64,000 nt of DNA from Fulvimarina sp. (GTDB lineage: Bacteria; Pseudomonadota; Alphaproteobacteria; Rhizobiales; Rhizobiaceae), in assembly GCA_002700095.1 (NCBI GenBank), contig PACL01000080.1, positions 185,082 through 249,081 on the forward strand. Reading direction: 5' to 3'. The notes beneath the pieces are model-generated. The model was given only the letters and a program-made list of their open reading frames with translations. It was not told the DNA's origin and did no database searches. The translations under genes and the position numbers were made by a program. This document shows, in pieces, positions 43,970-51,733 of this stretch (the stretch's first letter is position 1; every line of letters starts with the position of its first letter).

Positions 43970-46900
43970 TCAATATTCGAAGATGCGCCGGAAGATGCCG
44001 GGGGCGATCAGCGAGATCGGATTGACCACCAGCGTCGGGTCGGCGAGCAATCCTTCCAGCCGGTAGGTGATGCCGATGAGGCCGCCCTCGCCGCCATTGC
44101 CGAGGACGCCGCCGACGAAGGGCAGCGCGCCGAAGAGCCGGTTGACGCCGTAGGCGGGCATGAACGATCCGGCCATGTCGACCCGGCCGGACGGGTCGAT
44201 CAGCGTCCCGGCGAAGCTCGACCCGAAGACCGGGCCGCGGATGATCCCGTCGTCGAGGATGAGCCGGCCCTTGTTCCATCGCAGATTGGCGCGGGCCGTG
44301 TCGAAATAGGCGCTGGCGACGGGCAGCTCCTTGCCGAGCCGAGCGGCTAGGCTGCCCGATTGCTGCCGCGCGGTGCCGACCAGGCTGCGCAGCCGCTCCT
44401 CGTCGACGAGGGTGAAGCTGCTCAGCCGCACCCCTCCGGCATAGGCGCCGTCGCGCGAGCCGAGATTGGCCTGCAGTCGCCCGCTCCGCATCTTGTCGTA
44501 AAGACCCGAGAACCGCAGCAGCGCGCCTGTCTCGGCGACGTCGACACGAACGGCCGGAGCACCCTCGACCCCCGGCTGGAACGCGAGCGAGACCGGCGCA
44601 CCGTGAATGCTGGCCGAAAGCGATGCCGACAGGATGCGGTCGTCATCGGCCTCGTAGCGGATCTCGGCGTCTTCGAGCGCCTCGTCGCCGAAGCCCCTCA
44701 CGGTGTCGGCCGACAGTTCGACCACAAGCCGGCCGGTGTCGTTCGGCTCGCCGGCATCGGGAGCCACGATGCGGCTCTGGAGGGCGGCGAGGATCGGCCG
44801 TGCGTCGATGCTGTTGGCGGCGACGCTGAAGCCCATGCCGCCGGCGATCCGCGTCAGCCGGGCCGAGACCGAATCGCCACGGTTGAGCGCCAGCGAGTTG
44901 AGCACCAGCGACTTCAGCCCGTCGCCGTCGAGTTCCGCCGAGCCCTTCGCCGAAAAGCCCTCGCCTTCGAGGACGGCGTCGGCGACCTTCGTCACGCTGC
45001 CGTTCCGGGTGACGTCGAAGGTCAAGGTGCCGGGGATGCCGGCGCTCTTCGACCAGCCGATGGCCGGCAGGCGGATTTCCGCCCGCGTCAGGTCGGCCAT
45101 CGCGGCAAAGCCGTCCCCGCGGCGGGTCAGGTCGAGGGCGATCGTGCCGCCGAGCATCTTTGCGAGCACCGGCGACAGCCGGGCGATGGAGCCTTCGTCG
45201 AGGCGGGCGGCGATCTTCAGCGCCGCTTCGCCGACGGGGTCCGGGCCGATCGGCTGGGTGAAGGTGACTTTCGCCGGGATGTCGTCGATCTCTGCCGACA
45301 TCTCGCCGAGCGCGCTGCCTTCCGCGATCATCGCGGTGCCGGTGAGCCCGGAAAGGCGGTGACCCTCGATCGGCTGCTTCAGATCGACACCCGCGAGTTC
45401 GGCGACGACGGTCCAGTTCAGCCCGCTGGGATCGGATGGCTCCGGGTGGATCCGCGGATCGGCGAGATGAAACGCCACGCCGACGCCGACCTTGGCCTTG
45501 CCGGACAGGTCGTCCGCCTGCCACTCCCGCTCCTGTCCGGCGAGAAGCTTCTGGCGCTCGGCCAGCATCAGAAGCTGCCCCGCATCGCCCTCGATGTTCA
45601 GTGACAGGGCGGCGTCGACGCCGTCGCCGGCATGCTGGAAGTCAAGGGAGGACGGCAGCACCGCAAGGCCGGGTTGCCCGTCGACCGATGCCTCGTCGAG
45701 GCTGACGGCGACGCGGCCGCCGCGATGCTGGATCGTGCCCGAGGCCGCCGACAGGTCCGGCATGTCGTCAAGAGTGGTGAAGGCGCCGCCGGAGAAGTCG
45801 AGAGCGAGCTGGAACTCGTCGTCGTTCATCGGGACGCCCGGTTGGAGAAGGGCGAGCAGCCGCTCGATGGTCAGGTCGAGGCTGAACGCCGCCTCGTCCA
45901 CCACGCCGGCCCGCAGATGCTCCATCGACCAGCCCCGCGGCCCGTCGGCGATGAAGAAGGGCCAGAACGCGACCAGATCGCGGGCATCGATCGCCCGGCC
46001 TTCGAACGAGGCCGTCAGGTGATCCTGCGGCTCGTGGCCCGCGAGTGCGGCGGTGGCCTTCAGCCATCCGGAGGCGACTGCGAGTTCGGCGTCGTCGATG
46101 CGGATCGCTCCGCGCGTCAGGTCGAGCACGCCCTCAGCGGTGAAGCGGGCGCTGCGCTTCTCCGCCGGCGACTGCGCCGCATGCGAGGCGATGGTCGAGA
46201 CGAGCCGGGTCGAGGCGAGATGAAACAGCGCGGTCCCGTCGGCGGCGGAGGCGAGATCAATCGCGCCGGAAAACTGCCCCTCGATCGACTGACCATCGGA
46301 GAAATCTGCAACGAGATCCGCGCGTTCGCTGCCTTCGCTCATCGTAAATGCGAGCTTGCCGCGCAAGTTCCCGGCAGCCTCCTCTGTCATCTGCCCTGTT
46401 GCCGCGAGCCGGAGCCGGCGGCCGCCGGCCTCCCCGTCCAGGCCGAGGGACAGGGACAGGAGCGGCGCGGCGGCCGGCATGTCGCCACCTGACGACGGCA
46501 GCTCGACCTCGCCGGTCTGAAGGTCGAGCCGCTTGATCCCGAGCCCGTCGGCAGAGATCTTTGCCGTGCCGCTGGCGCCGACACGGGAACCCGCAAGGCT
46601 GGCAAGGAGATCGAGTCCGATGATCCCGGCCGCCTGCTTTTCGACCGCGACGCGCGTGATGCGGGTCTCGCCGGCGGTGCCATCGATCGCCTGCAGGTCG
46701 TTGATCTCGATCGCCCTGAGCGGCATTGCCGACACGGTCGCCGCGGCGTGGTCGAGCGCGGCGAAGATCGCTTCGACATCCGGCGGCTCGAAGTCGTCTC
46801 CGGAGCCGAGCGAATCGGGATCGACCGCGAGGTGGTCGACACGCAGCTTCTGCGCCGAGATTTCGCCCGAAAAGATGTCGAGGAGGCTGAAGCCGACGGC

Positions 46901-47179
46901 GAGGCTGCCGGCCGCCGCAAGCCGCTGGCCGGACTGCGGCCGTGCAAGGACGACATCGTCGAAGCGCAGCGTGATGCCGCCGGAGGGCGTGAAGCCGATG
47001 TGGCGCGAGCCGACCTCGATCGTCACGTCCGCAGGCAAGAGGCTCGCCGCCAGCTGCTGGCTCTGATCGAGAAGCAGCCGGTTGCCGAACGGGGTCGCGA
47101 CGAGGAGAACGAGCGCACCGGCGACGAAAACGAGGCCGGCCGCCGCACCGGCCGCAAGAATTCTGACGACGGATTTCAT
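43970..47179 (-). CDS. Large AsmA-like / YhdP-type envelope protein
   Basis: A 1069-residue protein with one N-terminal transmembrane anchor (residues about 7-32), the rest predicted to be long beta-rich repeats in the periplasm. The AsmA-like C-terminal region ends with FMPAYGVNRLFGALPFVGGV, YRLEGLLADPTLVVNPIS and LIAPGIFRRIFEY, which is how rhizobial DUF3971/AsmA-like proteins end. E. coli relatives (YhdP, TamB) form bridges that carry lipids between the inner and outer membrane. The start at 47179 places a short basic N-terminus before the anchor. It stands between convergent tyrS and divergent bcp. Confidence 0.88.
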   Translation of the reverse strand: MKSVVRILAAGAAAGLVFVAGALVLLVATPFGNRLLLDQSQQLAASLLPADVTIEVGSRHIGFTPSGGITLRFDDVVLARPQSGQRLAAAGSLAVGFSLLDIFSGEISAQKLRVDHLAVDPDSLGSGDDFEPPDVEAIFAALDHAAATVSAMPLRAIEINDLQAIDGTAGETRITRVAVEKQAAGIIGLDLLASLAGSRVGASGTAKISADGLGIKRLDLQTGEVELPSSGGDMPAAAPLLSLSLGLDGEAGGRRLRLAATGQMTEEAAGNLRGKLAFTMSEGSERADLVADFSDGQSIEGQFSGAIDLASAADGTALFHLASTRLVSTIASHAAQSPAEKRSARFTAEGVLDLTRGAIRIDDAELAVASGWLKATAALAGHEPQDHLTASFEGRAIDARDLVAFWPFFIADGPRGWSMEHLRAGVVDEAAFSLDLTIERLLALLQPGVPMNDDEFQLALDFSGGAFTTLDDMPDLSAASGTIQHRGGRVAVSLDEASVDGQPGLAVLPSSLDFQHAGDGVDAALSLNIEGDAGQLLMLAERQKLLAGQEREWQADDLSGKAKVGVGVAFHLADPRIHPEPSDPSGLNWTVVAELAGVDLKQPIEGHRLSGLTGTAMIAEGSALGEMSAEIDDIPAKVTFTQPIGPDPVGEAALKIAARLDEGSIARLSPVLAKMLGGTIALDLTRRGDGFAAMADLTRAEIRLPAIGWSKSAGIPGTLTFDVTRNGSVTKVADAVLEGEGFSAKGSAELDGDGLKSLVLNSLALNRGDSVSARLTRIAGGMGFSVAANSIDARPILAALQSRIVAPDAGEPNDTGRLVVELSADTVRGFGDEALEDAEIRYEADDDRILSASLSASIHGAPVSLAFQPGVEGAPAVRVDVAETGALLRFSGLYDKMRSGRLQANLGSRDGAYAGGVRLSSFTLVDEERLRSLVGTARQQSGSLAARLGKELPVASAYFDTARANLRWNKGRLILDDGIIRGPVFGSSFAGTLIDPSGRVDMAGSFMPAYGVNRLFGALPFVGGVLGNGGEGGLIGITYRLEGLLADPTLVVNPISLIAPGIFRRIFEY

Positions 47180-47420
47180 GCGAGGGCGCGGCGGTGGTCA
47201 GTCGCCAGAGGATGTGCTCCCTGCGAGTCGCCGCGTCCATCCACGAAAGAGCGGTCCCCGGACCTTGCGCACCCCGTCACTTCCCGCATTTATCAGCTTC
47301 CCAAGCCGCACCCGAAAGGCATCATGAACAGGCGATTCGCCGTCTCCGACGAGCCGAAGACCGGGATCGCCACTCCCGAGGGATGCACCTTCCTTCAACT
47401 CGCGTCGAAAGGATGACACG

Positions 47421-47897
47421 ATGACCATTTCCGTCGGCGAAAATTGCCCGGACTTCACTTTGCCCGACGACCATGGCGATCCGGTCGCACTCGCCGATGT
47501 CCGCGGCAAACCCTTCGTCCTCTACTTCTACCCCAAGGACGATACCTCCGGATGCACGCGCGAAGCTGTTGATTTCAGCGGCCTCGCGGCGGATTTCCAG
47601 GCAGCGGGCGTGGCTGTTTTCGGGGTGTCCCCGGACCCGGTGAAGAAGCACCAGAAGTTTCGCGACAAATACGAGCTCGCCGTGCGGCTGCTGTCGGACG
47701 AGGAGAAGGTGCTGCTGGGTGCCTTCGGCGTCTGGGTGGAGAAGTCGATGTATGGGCGCAAGTACATGGGGGTCGAGCGCACGACCGCGCTGATCGATGC
47801 GTACGGCAAGGTCGCCCGGATCTGGCCGAAGGTGAAGGTGCCGGGCCATGCGGAGGAAGTGCTGGAAGCCGCCCGGCAGCTGTCGGTCGGCGCCTGA
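47421..47897 (+). CDS. bcp: Bcp-type peroxiredoxin lacking the usual resolving cysteine
   Basis: A 158-residue thiol peroxidase of the AhpC/BCP family. The peroxidatic Cys45 is in PKDDTSGCTREAVDF, with Thr and Arg partners in the usual places. The resolving cysteine that most Bcp proteins have five residues later is Val50 here, and the only other Cys is Cys9 at the N-terminus. It therefore probably acts as a 1-Cys peroxidase or needs an outside thiol. The start at 47421 has an AAAGGATG site. The DUF455 gene follows by 5 bases. Confidence 0.93.
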   Translation: MTISVGENCPDFTLPDDHGDPVALADVRGKPFVLYFYPKDDTSGCTREAVDFSGLAADFQAAGVAVFGVSPDPVKKHQKFRDKYELAVRLLSDEEKVLLGAFGVWVEKSMYGRKYMGVERTTALIDAYGKVARIWPKVKVPGHAEEVLEAARQLSVGA

Positions 47898-47902
47898 GCC
47901 GC

Positions 47903-48733
47903 ATGGAACAGGGGCCCGAGAAAACGCCGGACACGCTGCGGCGGGCGACGATCGACGCGCTCGCCGCGAGCGATCTGGACGACAAGGTGCGGCTGACCAA
48001 TCTCGCCTGCCGCCTCTGGTTCGCGCGTCGCCTCGGCCTGCATTCGCCGACAGACCCGGCCCATCCCGGCCGTCCGGGGCGGCCCGGAACGCCCGAGCTG
48101 GTCTCGCCGAAGAAGCTGAAGCGGCGGTCGGTCCACACCGAGGAAGGCCGGATCGTTCTGATCCATGCCCTTGCCCATATCGAGCTGAACGCCATCGACC
48201 TCGCCCTCGACATCGTTGCGCGGTTCGCCCGCGAGAAGATGCCGCAGAGCTTCTTCGACGGCTGGATGACAGTGGCGCTGGAGGAGGCCAAGCACTTCGG
48301 CCTCCTGTCGCGCCGGCTGGGCGAACTCGGCTCGCATTACGGCGCCCTGCCCGCCCATGACGGGCTGTGGCAGGCGGTGGAGGAGACGGCGCACGACCTT
48401 TCGGCGCGGCTCGCCGTGGTACCGCTGATCCTCGAGGCGCGCGGCCTCGACGTGACGCCGTCGATGATCGACAAGCTGACCGCCGTCGGCGACCTCGAGA
48501 CGGCGAAGATCCTGGCGATCATCTACCGGGACGAGCAGAAGCACGTCGCCACCGGCGCCAAGTGGTTCCGCTTCCTGTGTGCCCGGCACGGCGTCAACGC
48601 GGCCGAGCGATTCGGCGTTCTTGTGCGCCAGAGCTTCCGCGGCGACATCAAGGCGCCGTTCAACGACCGCGCCCGCGCCGAGGCCGGCCTGACGCCGACC
48701 TTCTACCGCTCGCTGTCGCCCCGCTCGCGGTGA
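47903..48733 (+). CDS. DUF455 ferritin-like protein
   Basis: A 276-residue protein of the DUF455 family, a ferritin-like di-iron group. Candidate metal residues occur in the four-helix core: HIELNAIDLALDI, EEAKHFGLLSRR and IIYRDEQKHVATG. The function is unknown. It starts 5 bases after bcp, so the two are almost certainly co-transcribed, which may suggest a redox or iron link. The N-terminal 75 residues are a less conserved region with a Pro/Gly stretch. Confidence 0.9.
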   Translation: MEQGPEKTPDTLRRATIDALAASDLDDKVRLTNLACRLWFARRLGLHSPTDPAHPGRPGRPGTPELVSPKKLKRRSVHTEEGRIVLIHALAHIELNAIDLALDIVARFAREKMPQSFFDGWMTVALEEAKHFGLLSRRLGELGSHYGALPAHDGLWQAVEETAHDLSARLAVVPLILEARGLDVTPSMIDKLTAVGDLETAKILAIIYRDEQKHVATGAKWFRFLCARHGVNAAERFGVLVRQSFRGDIKAPFNDRARAEAGLTPTFYRSLSPRSR

Positions 48734-48836
48734 ATTCCGCCGCGGCTGAGTGCCCGCGCCAACCAAACGTTAACCTTAACGCCATCTAATCGCCGTCGAC
48801 GAGAGCCCTCTCCCGGGCCGCCCACCCAAGCGATCG

Positions 48837-50291
48837 ATGTCGATGCAGGCGAGCAAGCTGACCAGCACCTTTGGCCGACGCAAGGAGCCCCATACCGTCA
48901 TCATCGCGCAGGGGGAGCGCGTCCGGCACTTCACCGTCGGGCGCGGGCGACTGGTGCTCGGATCGGCACTCGCCGTCCTCGTCGTGGCCTCGGCGATCGC
49001 GATGCCCCTCGGCTACGTTCTCTCAGCCCCGCAGGAGACCGGCACCGATGCACAAGCCTGGCGGGGCCAGGACGACTACGAACGCCGGATCGCCACACTG
49101 CGGTCGGAGCTGGACCGGGCGACAAGCCGGCAATTCCTCGCCCAGAAGATTGTCGAGAGCAAGGTCGACGTCCTGCTCGAGCAGCAGGAGCAACTGGCCG
49201 CACGCTACGAAAAGCTGCAGCCGCTGTTCGACCGGGCGAAATCGACCGGCCTGATCGCCGCCGCGGTTCCCGTCCCGACGCCGAAACCCTCAAGCGACGA
49301 TCTTTCCGGCCAAGACGCCAACCCCGCGTCGGATTCAGTCGACATTGCCGGCGGTGCGCACACTCACGACATTTCCGACGAGACCGGCGCACCGGGCGCC
49401 CCTGCCCCTGGCTTTGCCCCTGCAGCCAACGCCTTCGCCCCCGATGACGGCACCGCAACGCCGGACTGGCTCGGCCGGCTGCGCGCCGAAGCGGCTCCCG
49501 AGGCTCGCGCTGTGCCAGCCGTCGCGGCGCCGTCATCGGGGGCGAAGGCCGCCCGCCTCGGCGGCAAGAGCGAAGCCGTCATCTCGGACGAGAGCCTTCG
49601 ACGGATCGGCGCAGCGATCAGCGTCGCCGAACTCGCCCAGCTGCGAAACCTCGAAGCGCTCGCCTCCACCGCCCGTGGCCGCGCCGTGCGGATTTCCTCC
49701 GCCCTCGCCTCGGCCGGCATCGCAGTGGCCGACCTCGCTGACGGGGCCCCCGACAACGAGGGCGCGACCGGCGGCCCCTTCGAGCCGGTTCCCGCTTCGG
49801 ACGCATTCGAGGCGAGCGTCGCCGAGCTCGACGCCGCCCTCGACCAGCTCCAGCGGGTCAGCGCCGTCGCGCGGGAGCTGCCCTTCGAGCGCCCGATGCC
49901 GGGCTCGCGCGTCACCTCCACCTTCGGGGTGAGAGCCGATCCGTTCCTCGGCCGCAAGGCCCTCCATTCCGGGATCGACTTCGCCGAAGCCCAGGGAACC
50001 GTCATCCACGCGACGGCGCCCGGAACGGTGACAAAGGCCGGCAATTTCGGCGGCTACGGCAACATGGTCGAGATCGACCACGGCAACGGCATCTCCACCC
50101 GCTACGGCCACATGGCGCGGGTCACGGTGGAGGTCGGCCAGACGCTCGAGCGCGGCGCGACGATCGGTGCCGTCGGCTCGACGGGACGCAGCACCGGCCC
50201 GCATCTCCACTACGAAGTCCGCCGCGACGGCGTGGCCGTCGATCCGGCGAAGTTCTTCCGCATCGGCGACAGGATCCGCGCCTTCGGGTGA
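48837..50291 (+). CDS. M23 family metallopeptidase with transmembrane anchor and coiled coil
   Basis: A 484-residue envelope protein. One transmembrane segment at about residues 40-63 is followed by a coiled-coil region (about 85-130), a long low-complexity Ala/Pro-rich segment, and a C-terminal LytM/M23 domain (about 355-480). Zinc and catalytic features are HSGIDFAEAQGT, GYGNMVEIDHGNGISTRYGH and the HLHYEVRRDG motif with His-x-His. It probably cleaves peptidoglycan crosslinks or activates amidases. The start could also be ATG 48843. No partner lies next to it, although amiC is 5 kb away. Confidence 0.9.
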   Translation: MSMQASKLTSTFGRRKEPHTVIIAQGERVRHFTVGRGRLVLGSALAVLVVASAIAMPLGYVLSAPQETGTDAQAWRGQDDYERRIATLRSELDRATSRQFLAQKIVESKVDVLLEQQEQLAARYEKLQPLFDRAKSTGLIAAAVPVPTPKPSSDDLSGQDANPASDSVDIAGGAHTHDISDETGAPGAPAPGFAPAANAFAPDDGTATPDWLGRLRAEAAPEARAVPAVAAPSSGAKAARLGGKSEAVISDESLRRIGAAISVAELAQLRNLEALASTARGRAVRISSALASAGIAVADLADGAPDNEGATGGPFEPVPASDAFEASVAELDAALDQLQRVSAVARELPFERPMPGSRVTSTFGVRADPFLGRKALHSGIDFAEAQGTVIHATAPGTVTKAGNFGGYGNMVEIDHGNGISTRYGHMARVTVEVGQTLERGATIGAVGSTGRSTGPHLHYEVRRDGVAVDPAKFFRIGDRIRAFG

Positions 50292-50390
50292 AGGCCGCGG
50301 CAAGCAGACGGGGCGACCCGATCCGTCGCCCTCCGCTTCCGGTTTCTCGATCACGATGAAGACGGAAGATTTTCTTTCAGGCGAGCAGAA

Positions 50391-50420
50391 CGAAAACGGG
50401 CCGGCGATGCGCCAGCCCGT
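50391..50420 (-). terminator. Rho-independent terminator of prfB
   Basis: On the minus strand an 11-bp stem (50410-50420 with 50396-50406, one G-U pair) with a three-base loop CAT is followed by TTTTCG. It lies 33 bases after the prfB stop at 50454. Confidence 0.8.
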
Positions 50421-50453
50421 CCATTGGTTCGGTCAGTCTGCGAGGGAAACCCC

Positions 50454-51582
50454 TCAGTCGATGTCCTCGACCTCGGCCTTGCCGCCTTCGACGCGCTGGG
50501 CGAGCGCGGCTTCCATGAAGTCGTCGATGTCGCCGTCGAGGATGTCCTGGGGCGCCGTACTCTCGACGCCGGTCCGCAGGTCCTTGACCAGCTGGTAGGG
50601 CTGCAGGACGTAGGAGCGGATCTGGTGGCCCCAGCCGATGTCGCTCTTCGAGGCGGCCTCAGCATTAGCTGCCGCCTCGCGTCGCTCCAGCTCGGCCTCG
50701 TAGAGGCGCGCCTTCAGCATGTTCCAGGCGGTGGCCCGGTTCTTGTGCTGCGAGCGCTCCTGCTGACAGGCCACCACGATCCCGGTCGGAATGTGGGTGA
50801 TGCGCACCGCCGAGTCGGTCGTGTTGACGTGCTGGCCACCGGCGCCCGATGCCCGGTAGGTGTCGATCCGGCAATCCGACTCGTTCACCTGGATGTCGAT
50901 CGTGTCGTCGACGACCGGATAGACCCACACCGAGGCGAAGGAGGTGTGCCGCCGCGCCTGGCTGTCGTAGGGCGAGATCCGCACCAGGCGATGAACGCCC
51001 GATTCGGTCTTCATCCAGCCATAGGCGTTGTGCCCCTTGAAGAGCAGCGTCGTGGACTTGATCCCGGCCTCTTCGCCGGGATGCTCCTCCAGCACCTCCA
51101 CCTTCATCTTCGAGCGCTCGGCCCAGCGCATGTACATGCGCTGCAGCATCGCGGCCCAGTCCTGGCTCTCGGTGCCGCCGGCACCGGAATGGACCTCGAC
51201 ATAGGTGTCGTTGGAATCGGCCTCGCCCGACAGCAGCGATTCGATCTGGCGCTTGGCGACTTCGGCCTTGACCGCGCGGATGGCCGTCTCGGCCTCCGTG
51301 ACGATGCTCTGGTCGCCCTCCTCCTCGCCCATGGCGATGAGCTCGACACTGTCCTGGAGGGTCTGGTCGAGGGAGCGGATCGCGGTGACGGCGCTCTCCA
51401 GCTGCTGACGCTCGCGCATCAGCGCCTGGGCCTCGGCCGGATCGTCCCAGATCGAGGGATCTTCGGCCTTCTGGTTCAGGACATCGAGGCGTCTGAGGGA
51501 TTTATCCCAGTCAAAGATGCCTCCTCAGCAGGCTTATGGCCTGCTTGATTTCGTCGACCAAGGTCTCGATTTCGGCACGCAT
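50454..51582 (-). CDS. prfB: Peptide chain release factor 2 with programmed +1 frameshift
   Basis: Reads UAA and UGA stop codons and releases the finished protein. The GGQ motif is in [18 protein letters not shown]; the stop-codon reading tripeptide region is [15 protein letters not shown] (SPY here instead of SPF, as in many rhizobia). The first 23 codons start at 51582 behind an AGGAG site. They end in an in-frame TGA (51511-51513) in the context AGG-AGG-CAT-CTT-TGA-C. A +1 shift at CTT-T continues into the main frame (GAC TGG GAT AAA), giving 375 residues. This is the classic self-regulatory site of RF2. Confidence 0.95.
51511..51525 (-). other. Programmed +1 ribosomal frameshift site in prfB
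   Basis: On the minus strand AGGAGG (51520-51525), CAT, then CTT and TGA and C. The AGGAGG acts as an internal Shine-Dalgarno sequence three bases before the slippery CTT, as in E. coli (AGGGGG-TAT-CTT-TGA-C). When RF2 is short, the ribosome slips and reads through. Confidence 0.95.
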
Positions 51583-51653
51583 GCCGCATTCTCCTGCAAG
51601 TGGCTGACGGGCCGGCCGCAAGGCTGGACCGTGTTGGCAAAACTGCGATGGAA

Positions 51654-51677
51654 GCCCCGGCTCTTACCGGCCGGGGC
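51654..51677 (-). terminator. Hairpin downstream of mrcA
   Basis: A perfect 8-bp stem GCCCCGGC/GCCGGGGC with an 8-base loop lies 56 bases past the mrcA stop on the minus strand. A T run is only loosely present, so it is a weak terminator candidate. Confidence 0.35.
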
Positions 51678-51733
51678 GCTGCGCCGTCAACACGCGGCGG
51701 CGAAGCGCTGGGGATCCGTCCGCAAGGGCGCGG

